A stretch of 64,000 bases of DNA from Paenibacillus hexagrammi (GCF_021513275.1 NZ_CP090978.1:4340001-4404000), one strand, 5' to 3'. Counted from the stretch's first letter, positions 1 through 11,585 are shown. Numbers and translations: made by a program. The notes: generated by a model not told the origin, from the letters alone.

Positions 1-378
1 TTCGTTCTCGTTGATGAACATCACTTCGCCTTGGAACATTTGAATTTTGTTGCCCTTCAGCAGCGCGTTCACGCCGCCTGTTTGTTTCTTCACGATGCCG
101 TTCTTCCACTCTTGCACTTTCGCGAAGTCAACTTTTACGTTGTCTACGGAAATCCCCATGCTGTCCGCATGCTGTGCGTGCTCATAAGTATGAGCGGCCG
201 AGATCAGCGCTTTGGAAGGGATACAACCGCGGTTCAAACACACGCCGCCCCAATCCGATTTATCTACAATCAATACGCTTTTGCCGAGCTGTGCGGCGCG
301 GATGGCAGCTACATAGCCGCCTGGACCCGCACCGATCACCAGCAAATCAATATCTAAAGAAGCGTCTCCTACTACCAT
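1..378 (-). CDS. pdhD: Dihydrolipoamide dehydrogenase (E3), N-terminal part, cut by window edge
   Basis: The first 126 codons of the flavoprotein that re-oxidises dihydrolipoamide on E2 and passes electrons to NAD. The translation shows an FAD-binding loop near residues 15-21 (VIGAGPGGY) and the redox-active disulfide motif GGVCLNRGCIPSK at about residues 45-57, both diagnostic of E3. The ATG at 378 is preceded by GGAGGTG seven bases upstream, which fixes the start. It begins only 4 bases after the pdhC stop codon, so it is co-translated with E2 as the last gene of the pdh operon seen here. The C-terminal NAD and dimerisation domains lie outside the window. Confidence 0.95.
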   Translation of the reverse strand, partial: MVVGDASLDIDLLVIGAGPGGYVAAIRAAQLGKSVLIVDKSDWGGVCLNRGCIPSKALISAAHTYEHAQHADSMGISVDNVKVDFAKVQEWKNGIVKKQTGGVNALLKGNKIQMFQGEVMFINENE

Positions 379-382
379 GATG

Positions 383-1705
383 TTACACCTCCAAGACGAG
401 AAGCTCAGGATCAGCCAAAAGCTGCTTGATATAGTTCAGGAAGCTTTGAGCTGTTGCTCCATCCACAATACGGTGGTCGAAGCTGAGGGAAAGCGCCATA
501 ACGTGAGCGGGAACGATCTCGCCGTTCTTCACAACAGGCTTCTCCGTGATACGTCCTGCACCCAGGATAGCAACCTCAGGGAAGTTGATAACTGGAGTAA
601 AGAACATACCGCCAACGGAACCGATGTTAGTAATGGAGATTGTGCTGCCTTTCAGCTCGTTTGGAGCCAATTTACCGTCGCGTCCGCGTACAGCCAGATC
701 CTTGATGGAAGCTGCAATGGACCACACGTTTTTGCGGTCAGCGTCATGAATAACCGGAACCAAAAGTCCGTTTTCTGTATCCGTTGCAATACCGATGTTG
801 TAGTACTTTTTGTAGACGATCTCTTGCTTCTCTTCGTCGATCATGGCATTCATGACCGGGAATTGACGGCAAGCTGCTACCAGAGCCTTTACGATGAAAG
901 GCAGGTAAGTCAATTTCACGCCTTTTTTCTCGGCGAGAGGCTTCGTACGCTCACGCAGAGCGACAAGAGCCGATACGTCGATTTCGTCCATCAGTGTCAC
1001 GTGCGGAGCCGTGTACACGGATTTGACCATAGCGTTCGCGATGACCTTGCGGATTCCTTTGAAAGGAATGCGCTCTTCCACGCGATCGCCGACGACCACC
1101 TGCTGCGCTACTGGAGCAGGTGCCGCTGCGCCGGCTGTTGCAATCGCAGCTGGCTCTGCCGCTGCCGGAGCTGCGCTAGCGCCAGCTCCACCAAAGCCGA
1201 GCACGTCCTCGCGTGTCACGCGGCCGTGCTTGCCTGTCGGCGTTACCTCTGCGAGGTTAACGCCCTTCTCTCTTGCCAGCTTGCGCACGCTAGGCGTCGC
1301 AAGCACTTCACGTGCTGCGCCGCCGCTTGGCGCAGCGCTAGGTGCAGCAGCTACTGCAGGCGCTGCTGTTGGAGCCGCCGCTGCCGCCGCAGGGGCAGCG
1401 GGTGCACTGCTCGACGCGGCCGCAGGCGCGTCGTGGCCGTGGCTCGCAGATGCCGGTACTTCGCCGGCAACTTCGATGGTCATGACAAGTTCACCAACGG
1501 TGCAAACTTGGCCTTCTTTTACTTTCACATCTACGATTTTACCTTCTACCGGACAAGGCACTTCAACGACTGCTTTATCATTTTGAACTTCCATCAAAAT
1601 GGATTCATCGGTTACAGTGTCGCCAGCTTTAACCAGCAGCTTGACGATTTCACCTTCATGTATGCCTTCACCAAGCTCAGGGAACTTGTATTCAAACAAT
1701 GCCAC
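383..1705 (-). CDS. pdhC: Dihydrolipoamide acetyltransferase (E2) of pyruvate dehydrogenase
   Basis: E2 core of the pyruvate dehydrogenase complex, which moves the acetyl group from lipoamide to CoA. One N-terminal lipoyl domain (about residues 3-78) carries the lipoylation lysine in QNDKAVVE (Lys44). An Ala/Pro linker follows, then a peripheral subunit-binding domain ([13 protein letters not shown]), a second Ala-rich linker, and the catalytic domain ending with SFDHRIVDG, the conserved His-Asp pair. I start at GTG 1705 because GGGAGGT lies seven bases upstream; an upstream in-frame extension overlapping pdhB has no such site. Length is 440 aa. The start lies 32 bases after the pdhB stop, and pdhD follows 4 bases downstream. 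Confidence 0.95.
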   Translation of the reverse strand: MALFEYKFPELGEGIHEGEIVKLLVKAGDTVTDESILMEVQNDKAVVEVPCPVEGKIVDVKVKEGQVCTVGELVMTIEVAGEVPASASHGHDAPAAASSSAPAAPAAAAAAPTAAPAVAAAPSAAPSGGAAREVLATPSVRKLAREKGVNLAEVTPTGKHGRVTREDVLGFGGAGASAAPAAAEPAAIATAGAAAPAPVAQQVVVGDRVEERIPFKGIRKVIANAMVKSVYTAPHVTLMDEIDVSALVALRERTKPLAEKKGVKLTYLPFIVKALVAACRQFPVMNAMIDEEKQEIVYKKYYNIGIATDTENGLLVPVIHDADRKNVWSIAASIKDLAVRGRDGKLAPNELKGSTISITNIGSVGGMFFTPVINFPEVAILGAGRITEKPVVKNGEIVPAHVMALSLSFDHRIVDGATAQSFLNYIKQLLADPELLVLEV

Positions 1706-1737
1706 GTGTACGACCTCCCAATTACGTTCGACTGTGA

Positions 1738-2718
1738 TTAGAATTCGAGAACTTGATTGATGCCTGCGATCACACTTGCAGGGCTTGGCAGCCAAGCATC
1801 TTCAATTTGCGCAAACGGATAAACCGTATCCGGAGGAGCCACGCGCAGTACAGGTGCTTCCAGATGCAGAATCGCTTTTTCATTAATTTGAGCGATAACT
1901 TCAGCAGCAACGCCGGAAGTTTTTTGAGCTTCTTGAACAACAATCGCTCTGTTTGTTTTCTTAATGGAAGCAACGATCGTGTCAATATCGAGCGGCAGAA
2001 GTGTACGAAGATCGATAACTTCAACCTTCACGCCTTGTGTTTTCTCGATTTCTTCCGCTGCTTTCAAGGATGTATGAACCATCGCACCGTAAGTAATGAT
2101 CGTTACGTCGGAACCTTCACGCACAACATTTGCCTTACCGATCTCTACGGTATAGTCGCCTTCCGGTACTTCTGCACGGAAGGAACGGTATAAATTCAAA
2201 TGCTCCATGAAGAATACAGGGTCATTATCGCGGATTGCGGAAATCAAGAGTCCCTTAGCATCATATGGATTGGAAGGAACTACCACTTTAATACCTGGAG
2301 TTTGAACCAACAAGCCTTCAAGTGGATCCGTGTGAAGCTCAGCTGCTTTTACACCGCCGCCAAACGGCGTACGGAATACGATCGGAGCGTTGTAGCGTCC
2401 GCCGGAGCGGAAACGCATACGGGCAGCTTGTACGCAAATTTGGTCAAGAGCTTCATAGATGAAGCCAACGAATTGAATTTCGGCAATGGGACGGAAGCCT
2501 TGAACACCAAGACCTACCGCCAATCCGCCGATAGCGGACTCGGCAAGAGGCGTATCAAATACGCGCTCTTCGCCGAATTCTTTTTGCAAGCCTTCCGTAG
2601 CGCGGAATACCCCGCCCACGTGACCTACGTCTTCACCGAACAAAAGTACATTAGGATCTCTCTCTAATTCAACGCGCATCGCGTCTTTAATCGCTTGAAT
2701 CATCGTCATTTGTGCCAT
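1738..2718 (-). CDS. pdhB: Pyruvate dehydrogenase E1 beta subunit
   Basis: Beta subunit of the thiamine diphosphate-dependent E1 heterotetramer. The 326-aa length and the blocks [25 protein letters not shown] and [13 protein letters not shown] are typical of E1 beta subunits; the Glu in the GED region contacts the cofactor in this family. An AGGAGG lies 13 bases upstream of the ATG, a slightly long spacing; an ATG four codons in is an alternative start. It follows pdhA after about 100 bases and precedes pdhC, so the order is the usual E1a-E1b-E2-E3 of Gram-positive bacteria. Confidence 0.95.
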   Translation of the reverse strand: MAQMTMIQAIKDAMRVELERDPNVLLFGEDVGHVGGVFRATEGLQKEFGEERVFDTPLAESAIGGLAVGLGVQGFRPIAEIQFVGFIYEALDQICVQAARMRFRSGGRYNAPIVFRTPFGGGVKAAELHTDPLEGLLVQTPGIKVVVPSNPYDAKGLLISAIRDNDPVFFMEHLNLYRSFRAEVPEGDYTVEIGKANVVREGSDVTIITYGAMVHTSLKAAEEIEKTQGVKVEVIDLRTLLPLDIDTIVASIKKTNRAIVVQEAQKTSGVAAEVIAQINEKAILHLEAPVLRVAPPDTVYPFAQIEDAWLPSPASVIAGINQVLEF

Positions 2719-2821
2719 GACTTTTCCGTTGCCTCCTAATAGTTTTCGTTAGAAAACCTGTATCGTAAGAATGCGTTTGGTTAATAGCGAATTACTGCTG
2801 TTACATGCTTAATGTCTTGCT

Positions 2822-3910
<1,089 letters not shown>

Positions 3911-3962
3911 TCACCTCATATATGATTTTAATGCCTGCTAGCTTGGTTTCTGTTATAGTATT

Positions 3963-3992
3963 ATTATAAACCTGTTTTTGTGAATTGTACAA
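3963..3992 (-). promoter_or_regulatory. Predicted sigma-A promoter of the pdh operon
   Basis: On the minus strand TTGTAC (3992-3987) is separated by 18 bases from a perfect TATAAT (3968-3963), about 60 bases upstream of the pdhA start codon. The region is AT-rich as expected for a promoter. Not tested against transcript data. Confidence 0.65.
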
Positions 3993-4062
3993 CAGTTTCC
4001 TTTAGTTATCCGCTATTTTTCTTCTTTTCGAATAATACAGTTTAACAATAATTATAATACAG

Positions 4063-4090
4063 TTAACCAAATCTTCATAACTGCTATAAT
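4063..4090 (+). promoter_or_regulatory. Predicted promoter of the esterase gene
   Basis: TTAACC (4063-4068) and a perfect TATAAT (4085-4090) with a 16-base spacer lie about 75 bases upstream of the esterase start. The -35 box is weak and the spacer short, so this is a candidate only. It is divergent from the pdh promoter in the same 260-base gap. Confidence 0.45.
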
Positions 4091-4166
4091 ACACCTCTCC
4101 GAAATTTGCCCATTATTTCCCAAGTTTTAATCCGTCAACCACACATAGAAGGAGTGCCTGTTTGTT

Positions 4167-4895
4167 ATGGAAGACTCAAGATATTACAAAAGAACTATCG
4201 TCAAGGACGAGATTGTGTCCACCCATCTAAGTGAAGCTCGCCCGCTCCGCATCTTCCTGCCACCCGGCTATAATGAATTATTATCGTATCCGGTTGTCTA
4301 CTGTCAGGACGGCGAACAGTTTTTCAATTTTGGCCGAATTGCCACCACGTTAACCCGCTGTATTCTCGATGAAGGACTTGAGCCTGCCATCGTTGTTGGT
4401 GTAGACGTGGATGTCACGACCAGAACCTCCGAGTACGCTCCTGAAGGAGAACGACATGCTGCATATCTCCGTTTTTTTGCCGATGAGCTGATTCCATTTA
4501 TCGAAGACCGCTATCCTGCACGCTCAGACCGAACGGAACGCATTCTCGCCGGCGACTCTCTGGGAGGGACCGTCTCTTTGCATCTTGCCTTAAATTATCG
4601 TAGCCTATTTTGCAGGGTTATATCCTTATCAGGCGCATTTTTCGACACAACCCGAGAACAACTTAGTAAGGAAACGGATCTATCATGGCTTGAGCTGTAT
4701 ATGTTAATTGGGCTGGATGAAACAGAAGTGACGACCGAACGGGGTACCTTTGATTTTGTCCATGAAAACAGGGCAACACGAGAGCTGCTGGAACAGAAAA
4801 AAACCGCGCTTCACTATATCGAGAAGCCCGGCAAGCATATTTGGGGATTCTGGCAGCAGGAGCTGGCTGATGCTCTGCATTATTTTCTAGCCTGA
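4167..4895 (+). CDS. Alpha/beta hydrolase of the esterase D (Fes/IroE-like) type
   Basis: A 242-aa cytoplasmic hydrolase with no signal peptide. The nucleophile elbow GDSLGG (residues 129-134, Ser131) sits in the sequence ERILAGDSLGGTVS, and a late histidine at KHIWGFW (His224) would complete the triad; Asp184 in GLDETEV is a candidate acid. This arrangement matches the putative esterase family that includes enterochelin esterase-like and S-formylglutathione hydrolase-like enzymes. The natural substrate cannot be told from sequence. GAAGGAG upstream of the ATG sets the start. The 3' end overlaps the convergent lipL gene by 16 bases. Confidence 0.8.
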   Translation: MEDSRYYKRTIVKDEIVSTHLSEARPLRIFLPPGYNELLSYPVVYCQDGEQFFNFGRIATTLTRCILDEGLEPAIVVGVDVDVTTRTSEYAPEGERHAAYLRFFADELIPFIEDRYPARSDRTERILAGDSLGGTVSLHLALNYRSLFCRVISLSGAFFDTTREQLSKETDLSWLELYMLIGLDETEVTTERGTFDFVHENRATRELLEQKKTALHYIEKPGKHIWGFWQQELADALHYFLA

Positions 4896-5715
4896 ATTCC
4901 GTATCTGGATTTCATAACTCCAATCATATCTTTAACAAGCCCCTCGTCCGGGGCTTTTTCTAATTGTGCTTGGCTAATCATGAAGTGGCCTTCCGTCCTC
5001 AATACATCAACTAAACTTCGAACAAACTGCTCCGATGTTACAGGTTTACCGAGACACTCCTCAAGGCTCGCCATACTTTCCTGCGAAACTTCAGGATAAT
5101 CCCCTTCCTTCGCTCCTCCTGCAGCTCTTTCGTAAAATCCCCTGGCAAGCAAGGCTTTCTCTTCCCCTTTTCCTTCAACAATGATGAAGGCTTGAACGGA
5201 AATGGCATGCTGCTGCCTTCGCTGCGCGATCCCGCAAAACTTTTACCGCCTACACTCAAATCAAATTCTCCGGGACAAAAAGATCCGATAATTTCACCCT
5301 GGTCGATCGCTTGAGACAAACTGCCCATAACCTTTCTCAGCAGACTAACCATCAGCTCGAAGTCCTTACGGTGCTCCATATCCCCGGCTGGCTTTGGCAA
5401 AATCAAGGACACATTTACCACGCCCAAGTCGAGCGGTACGGCGGCTCCTCCCGAATTGCGGACTGCTGTAACATACCCTTGGCTTTGGAGCCATTCAGCC
5501 GCGGCTGATGCTTGCGGTAATCGGCTGTCCCTAAGTCCCATTACAAATGCCCGGGGATGACGCCATATGTGAACTAACGGAGATGCTCCTTGCCCTACTG
5601 TCCGGCATAAAAGCTCCTCTAATGCAAAAGCAGTTAAGATATCCAATCGGTCGGTTATTCCGGACCTGTCCCAAATCATCGTATCCGGCGGCAATACATA
5701 GTCAACTGTCATCAT
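4880..5715 (-). CDS. lipL: Octanoyl-[GcvH]:protein N-octanoyltransferase, frameshifted as sequenced
   Basis: Member of the biotin/lipoate A/B ligase fold. The sequence GSFCPGEFDLSVGGK has the spacing of the LipL active site, with Cys147 as nucleophile and Lys158 downstream; LipL moves octanoyl groups from GcvH to E2 lipoyl domains. The reading frame breaks near 5230-5233, in a GGG run. Adding one base there gives FAGIAQRRQQHAISVQAF and joins the two halves into a 278-aa protein, close to the length of B. subtilis LipL. Start is the ATG at 5715, with GAGGAG six bases upstream. Either a pseudogene or a one-base sequencing error. Its location beside the pdh operon fits a role in lipoylating PdhC. 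Confidence 0.82.
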
Positions 5716-5946
5716 CGCTGTCTCCTCGTTCAAGTCACGTTAGTCACGTTATTCTTGAATTGTAAGACATAACACCAGACTCTGCAATGAAGAAGGACTC
5801 ATAGCGTCTACTCTTCAGAAGATTTTCGAATTTAATCAAAATAATGGAATTACCAAGGTAGGACTTTCTAACTTCACGCCGAAATACTACAAATATAACC
5901 AATTTTGTTATCATAAATTTTTTAGATAAGTAGGGAGTTACTTACA

Positions 5947-7224
5947 TTGAATGCCATCGATAATTTGCTGCTCAATATATTGATATTAACAGTCCCCATT
6001 CTGTTGTATCACATCTTGATTATAGAGCACCCACGACCATACCATCCGCGGTGGAATAAACTGCTGATCATTCTGCTTTGTTCGTTAACAGAAATATTCT
6101 GCGTTTCCCACCCTGTCTTGATTTCTACAGAATACGTATTTGACCTTCGAATTATCCCTGTATTAGCTGCATTTCTATATAGTGGCATCACTTCGGGGTT
6201 TATCGTTTCTGCGATCATGATCACTTATAGGCTTATAAGCGGTCACCCTGACTTCCTCTGGATGGCTACCCTTCTTATTCTCTTAATTCCATTTACGATT
6301 TTATTTATGTCTATCAGCAATTGGAAGCTCCGGACTCCTAAGGTCATGTTTCCGAGTTTGCTTGCCTTCGTTAGTGCCCTAACTTACTTTTGCATCCAGT
6401 TCACTCACCACATCCTGCACAATAAATCTGTCGACTCATTGTTTTTTATATATGGCCTTCTATCGTGTATCATTCACACGTTCATCATGTGGGTCTTAAC
6501 CTGTTTGATTGAAAAGCTCAAGGAAAACGTCGCGATCCGCAGAGAGCTCCATCGGACAGAAAAGCTTGCCGTCCTAAGCGAATTAGCCGCATCTGTCGCC
6601 CATGAAATTCGAAATCCGATGACCGTTGCACGAGGCTTCATGCAGGTACTTAATCAGGCTCAAGTTTCTGAATCTAAAAAGCAGATCTATACGGCAATGG
6701 TCATTGAAGAGATTGACCGTGCGCAAAGCATCATCAACGACTATCTTTCATTCGCCAAGCCTCAAGCTGAAACGCTGGAAAGCATCGATATTTCATCTTT
6801 GATACAAAAGTTGATGAATCTCATCTCTCCCTATGCGTCACTCAGGGACGTTCAAATCAAGGTTCAGTTCGAGCCTGGCCTGTGGATTCACGGCCATCTT
6901 GAAAAGATGATTCAATGTCTAGTCAATATTACGAAAAACGGGATCGAAGCCATGCCAAAAGGAGGAACTCTGCAATTAAGAGGGTATCGGCAGAACGGAC
7001 GCGTTATTCTGGAAATCCACGATGACGGCGTCGGCATGACTCACGAGCAGATCGATCAGTTAGGCACACCTTTCTATTCAACCAAGCATAAGGGAACTGG
7101 TCTGGGTATGATGGTGTCCTATCGAATCATCAAAAATCTCAGCGGCGAGATCTCCGTCACCAGCCAGTTGAACAAAGGCACCTGCTTTAAGATCTCACTT
7201 CCTGCTGTTGTCATCCGCAGCTAG
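5947..7224 (+). CDS. Membrane sensor histidine kinase with 5TM-LYT-type sensor
   Basis: A 425-aa kinase. The first 190 residues hold about six hydrophobic segments and resemble the 5TM-5TMR_LYT sensor found in LytS and sporulation kinases of the KinB type. The HisKA box SVAHEIRNPMT places the phospho-accepting histidine at residue 219. The ATPase domain shows an N box (NITKNGIEAM), DDGVGM and GTGLGMM. There is no response regulator beside it, so it is an orphan kinase, and a phosphorelay role is inference. The start is TTG at 5947 with AGGGAG nine bases upstream. The 3' end overlaps the convergent PBP gene by 30 bases. Confidence 0.88.
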   Translation: MNAIDNLLLNILILTVPILLYHILIIEHPRPYHPRWNKLLIILLCSLTEIFCVSHPVLISTEYVFDLRIIPVLAAFLYSGITSGFIVSAIMITYRLISGHPDFLWMATLLILLIPFTILFMSISNWKLRTPKVMFPSLLAFVSALTYFCIQFTHHILHNKSVDSLFFIYGLLSCIIHTFIMWVLTCLIEKLKENVAIRRELHRTEKLAVLSELAASVAHEIRNPMTVARGFMQVLNQAQVSESKKQIYTAMVIEEIDRAQSIINDYLSFAKPQAETLESIDISSLIQKLMNLISPYASLRDVQIKVQFEPGLWIHGHLEKMIQCLVNITKNGIEAMPKGGTLQLRGYRQNGRVILEIHDDGVGMTHEQIDQLGTPFYSTKHKGTGLGMMVSYRIIKNLSGEISVTSQLNKGTCFKISLPAVVIRS

Positions 7225-9000
7225 AATATCCATCACACCTTTGAAAAGCGGAATGGACTTGGTACTCGCAGAGGGGTCCACATTTTCTACAACAACCGAT
7301 ACGGCATATTTCGGATTCTCTACAGGGCCGTAACCGACAAACCATTGATTGATTTTTTCCTGCTTGCCAATCTCCACTTGCGCAGTACCCGATTTGCCTG
7401 CCAAATGCCAAGCAGCTTTTTGCAAGCCTGTACCTGTCCCTTCTGTTACTACATCTCTCATCCAGCTCAAGAGCTTACGGCTTGTTTTCGCCGAGATGCT
7501 TCCCTCTTCTGTATCTAGCTGATGCACCGGAAAATCTTCCATCACACGGTCCGTACTGTAGCGAATGGATTGCACAATTCTAGGAGACAAGCTCTTCCCG
7601 TTGTGAAGCAGGGTGACCACCATATTAGAGGCCTGGAGTGGGGTGACACGAACATCACGCTGTCCAATCGCCGTCTGCATCAGTACCCCCTCATCATGAA
7701 TAGGAGTTCTGGCATCAAATAGATGACCCGCTTCCTCCTGGTCGAATTGCTTGAGCTTTTCCGGTGTTCCCGCCTTACCTTCCCACCCATTATCGATAAG
7801 CAAGCCTAATTTGCTCGCGTATTTCTCCAGTTGTTCGACAGTAAGCCGCTGCATAACCTTGGCAAAAACAATATTGCAGGACTCTGCGTAGCCCTCCTCG
7901 AGCGTCAGGGGGCCGTGCCCCTCCTTCCTCCAGCAAGTAAACCCGTATTTGCCTAAGGCACCTTCACAGTCAAACGTCTCATGCTCATCTACCACCCCTT
8001 CCTCCAACGCGGCAGCGGCAACCACCGTTTTGAAAATAGAACCAGGCGCAATCGCCTTAAGCGCATGATTACTCCAGCTACTACTGGATAGATCAACCTG
8101 CAGAGGGTTAAAATCAGGTCGGCTTGCCATAGCGATGACATCCCCTTGCTCAACATCCTGGACAACAACCGCTCCTTCTTTGATATGCATGCTGTCCATG
8201 AAAGCCTCAATCTGATCCTGTATGGATTTATCCAATGTTGTCACGAGCTTCACGGGATAGTATGGGTTGTCTGGTGCTATCAGCCGGGCATCCAGTCCGG
8301 ATAAAGGCCTTTTGCCTCCATCTGTAAAATAGGAGATAGAAGTTTCTCCGATACCGCGAAGCCAATAGTCGAAAGATTTCTCAAGTCCGGATTCTCCAAG
8401 CTTGCTGTTCAACTGCAGCTTGCCGCTAGCAAGATCAATGGCATATTCAGCTTCGATGCGTTCAGGGTTCTGTGCCGTATAACCAATTAACTGCTTAGCC
8501 GTCATATTACCCGGATAGCGGTTCTCCCTGTCTACGATTTTCAAGTATGGAAGACTCAGAGCTGTAAGCTGCTGCTCCATCTGTTTGGTTAACCGAAACG
8601 GAACGGAGGAAGATGGGCTCCAAAACTGAGGCTCCTTGAGCGATTTCATGTAGCTCACCCATGTATTTGGTTGTATGCCTAATAGTTTCGCAAGCTGTGC
8701 AATCTGCGCTATATTCCCCCATGAATTCTGATCAATCGGAAAAACAACCAAAGCCCGCTGCGGCGCCCCGGTAAAGGATTCCATATTTCTGTCATAGATC
8801 TCTCCGCGCCCACTGTCCAATACAAGTGCTCGCTGCCTCTGAATGACGGAATTCTTAACAAGGTTAACATCACGTGATGTATAGCTTTCTGAAGCAGCAA
8901 CCTGAATCCAAAACAACTTGGCATACATCATCAAGATTGCTGCGATAATTAGCAGCAGACTCAGGAATACTCTGCGTTTCTCACGAGCAGACAAGTTCAT
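7195..9000 (-). CDS. Class B penicillin-binding protein (transpeptidase)
   Basis: A 601-aa monofunctional DD-transpeptidase that crosslinks peptidoglycan outside the membrane. A single N-terminal anchor spans about residues 11-32. A PBP dimerisation-type region follows, then the transpeptidase domain with all three catalytic motifs intact: SIFK (Ser321), SCN (374-376) and KSGT (536-539). It lacks the PASTA repeats of SpoVD or PBP2x. It resembles the PbpI/PBP3-like group but I cannot assign the exact orthologue. GGAAGGGG precedes the ATG. It is transcribed alone and converges on the kinase gene, sharing 30 bases of coding sequence. Confidence 0.9.
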   Translation of the reverse strand: MNLSAREKRRVFLSLLLIIAAILMMYAKLFWIQVAASESYTSRDVNLVKNSVIQRQRALVLDSGRGEIYDRNMESFTGAPQRALVVFPIDQNSWGNIAQIAQLAKLLGIQPNTWVSYMKSLKEPQFWSPSSSVPFRLTKQMEQQLTALSLPYLKIVDRENRYPGNMTAKQLIGYTAQNPERIEAEYAIDLASGKLQLNSKLGESGLEKSFDYWLRGIGETSISYFTDGGKRPLSGLDARLIAPDNPYYPVKLVTTLDKSIQDQIEAFMDSMHIKEGAVVVQDVEQGDVIAMASRPDFNPLQVDLSSSSWSNHALKAIAPGSIFKTVVAAAALEEGVVDEHETFDCEGALGKYGFTCWRKEGHGPLTLEEGYAESCNIVFAKVMQRLTVEQLEKYASKLGLLIDNGWEGKAGTPEKLKQFDQEEAGHLFDARTPIHDEGVLMQTAIGQRDVRVTPLQASNMVVTLLHNGKSLSPRIVQSIRYSTDRVMEDFPVHQLDTEEGSISAKTSRKLLSWMRDVVTEGTGTGLQKAAWHLAGKSGTAQVEIGKQEKINQWFVGYGPVENPKYAVSVVVENVDPSASTKSIPLFKGVMDILAADDNSRK

Positions 9001-9123
9001 ACACTCATCCCCTTCCCAATCGTTACCATGCTACCAGTATGTTCAATTCCCTATGCTGTCAAACTTCGTCGTGTTATGTAAGCTTAGGTCTCGACAGGAC
9101 CGGCAAGTTCATTGCCTTTCAAA

Positions 9124-9167
9124 CAAAAAAAGATGTCCTGTCGTCATAATATGACTTCAGGACATCT
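9124..9167 (-). terminator. Intrinsic terminator of the chemotaxis receptor gene
   Basis: AGATGTCCTG (9131-9140) pairs perfectly with CAGGACATCT (9158-9167), with a small inner ATGA/TCAT stem. On the minus strand the hairpin is followed by a run of seven T. It lies 15 bases beyond the receptor stop codon. Confidence 0.85.
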
Positions 9168-9181
9168 TCGTTATCTATTGG

Positions 9182-11406
9182 TTATTCTATTTCAAACTTG
9201 GAAAGAGATTCGTTCAAAGTCTTCGATAGCTGATCCAGCTTCTCGGACAATTTGACCAAGCCTTCGCTGATACCCAGCTGCTCAGAGCTCAAGGAAGCCA
9301 CTTCCTCGGATGTTGCCAGTGACTCTTCTGCAACTGCACTGACATTCGTCATCGCATCAGAGAGAACAACCTGGGATTGCTCTAGCGAGCTGATGGAGTC
9401 GCTAACCGCGCTAAGCTGGCCGATAAAGCCGCCCATGTGATTAGTTACTTGCTTAAAGATCAGGTCAGCTTCTTTCACTGCTTGAATCTGTTCTTGGAAA
9501 ATCGGTGTTGCCTCGGAAAGAGCCTTGACCGTTTCGTCAATTTCCGTTTGGATCGTCTCTGTTGTTTGACCTACAATATCAATCGATTGACGGGATTGAT
9601 CGGCCAGCTTGCGAATTTCATCGGCAACGACCATGAAACCTTTACCGGCAGCACCTGCACGTGCAGCTTCGATTGTAGCGTTCAACGAGAGAATATTCGT
9701 TTGTTTCGTAAGATTGTTCAAAACTTCCAAGATCTTACGGATTGAACGAGTGCTGTCTTTGAGTCGGTCTACTTTGTTAACCATGGAGCGAATCATTTCT
9801 TCAGTCAGGTTTGTTTTGCCAATGAGTTCGGTCATATATCTGGTTCCTTGCTCACTTGAGCTCTGAACATCAGCTGCTGCCGTACCCATCTCCAGATTCG
9901 CTTCAATCACTTGTTTCATCTGCTCACCGATATGGTGCGTTAACTCATTGCCTCGTTCGGATTCAGTAGCAAGCCCACCAGCCCCGTTGGAGATCTCATC
10001 CGTTGCTACTGCAATCTCACGGGCTGCCGTTGCTGTAACTTTCGATGAATTAGAAAGCTCAGTTGCTGTTTCAAACACCTGCTGTGCTGAAGAGCTGGTC
10101 TGTTGAACGAGCGCTGTGATCTGCTGCATCATCAAATCGAAGCTTGCGCCTAATTGTCCGATTTCATCTTGAGACTTGTAGTTCGCTCTTACAGTGAGCT
10201 TACCCTGTGCGCCCTGCTGCATCAAATTACGAAGATTAATCAGCGGTCTTCCGATCATTCTGGCTACAAACAATCCAATTAAAATTGCTACGATACCAGA
10301 GATTATTGCAATGATAATCGTTACATTAAAGATGCTCTTCGCTTCTTTAACAAGCGTACTAACTGGGATATCACCTACCAAATACCAACCGGATACTTGA
10401 GAGTGGTAATAAGCAATCATATGATCGTCTTTATTCGTAAAGGAGCCTTTTTCCACAGCCTGCTGCTCCGAAGAAAGCTGCATAGGAGAATCTTCTCCCA
10501 TTCCCTTGTTATCTGCTGTTGCAATGAACTTATTGGAGGAGTTGATGAGCACCACACTGCTTCCCTCCCAAGAGAGATGCCGCTAACTTCTTTACTAAGC
10601 AATTCTGTGCTTAATTCCAATACAAGTATACCAGATGTAGAATTGGTCAACGTATTACGCATAACTCTGCCGACTGCGAACGTGTTAGATGAATTGGAGG
10701 AATAGCCAGTTGTCTTACTGTCCAACCAAACAACTTTGCCGTTGGCATCCATGATTTTCTTAAACCAGTCTTGTTCATCCACATTACCTGCTAATGTACT
10801 GCCGCCAGCTCCTGAAATAATGATTAAAGTGCCATCCGGACGGTACATATGCAGCGATTTAATCGATTTATTCGAGAAAATTACTGTATTCAGCTTATCT
10901 GACAGCTGTCTAGTCAGATCCAAGTACTCATAAGATCCCTTATCCAGACCCGTTTGCTTATCAAGCAAATCCTGAATATCTTTGTTCAGCATAATTTGCA
11001 AGGTCGTATCATCAAATGTTGAGAATAAAAAGTCCATTTTTTGACCTGCTTGCGTAATCGTCTGTACGCTAGAGTCCGAAACTTTGTTCTTAATGACACC
11101 TTTAGAGATTGAGTAGGAAACCAAGCCCACAGCCAAAACACCAATCAAGATACTGAAAAAGAACATGAAAAAGAGCTTCATTCCTACAGATTTCACTGGA
11201 TTTTCCAGCTTCATCTGCCTCATTTCCTTCCAAGCAGCAGAACTGACATTTTTCGACTTTTCACCAAGCTTCATTTCCTTGATGACTCCATTAATCTTGG
11301 AATCCTTACTGAACCATCGACCCCACTTTACTTTACGAATGACGTTTAAACAGGACTTTCCCAGTTTCGCTAAAGTTGAAGTGATCTTCTCAAGTCCACT
11401 CTTCAT
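9182..11406 (-). CDS. Methyl-accepting chemotaxis protein, frameshifted as sequenced
   Basis: Chemoreceptor with an N-terminal transmembrane helix ([20 protein letters not shown]), an extracellular dCache-type sensor, a second helix ([20 protein letters not shown]), a HAMP domain and a long cytoplasmic signalling coiled coil with the hairpin tip around [20 protein letters not shown]. The frame breaks near 10564-10569, where GGG would need to be GGGG to read [18 protein letters not shown]; the corrected protein is 741 aa. I start at ATG 11406, with GGTGGTG six bases upstream, although the ORF opens earlier. About 60 residues of basic, Lys-rich sequence precede the first membrane helix. Ligand unknown. 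Monocistronic, with its own terminator. Confidence 0.85.
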
Positions 11407-11525
11407 TCTTTTCACCACCATTAGTTTCTGTCTATCTTGGGTAACATCGCCAAAATTTGAAAAGGGTTTCACTCTTTGTCTCTTAGTATTTTCGACACCA
11501 TTTAACATTTTCCTTTAATTCACGA

Positions 11526-11581
11526 TCAAAAAAATAAAAAGAAGTCTTCTCCAAGTCTTAAGACCTAGAGCAGACTTCTTT
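11526..11581 (-). terminator. Intrinsic terminator after trhP2
   Basis: AAAGAAGTCT (11538-11547) pairs with AGACTTCTTT (11572-11581), with a second inner GTCTTAAGAC palindrome. On the minus strand the hairpin is followed by TTTTTATTTTTTT. It starts five bases past the corrected trhP2 stop, which supports the corrected frame. Confidence 0.8.
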
Positions 11582-11585
11582 CATC

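Noticed and set aside
1011..1586. Ala/Pro-rich plus-strand frame inside pdhC
   Set aside because: Mirror of the Ala/Pro linkers in E2; the low-complexity composition follows from the linker codons.
5733..5750. Tandem AGTCACGTT repeat at the lipL start
   Set aside because: Only two copies of nine bases; probably chance, with no known regulator pattern.
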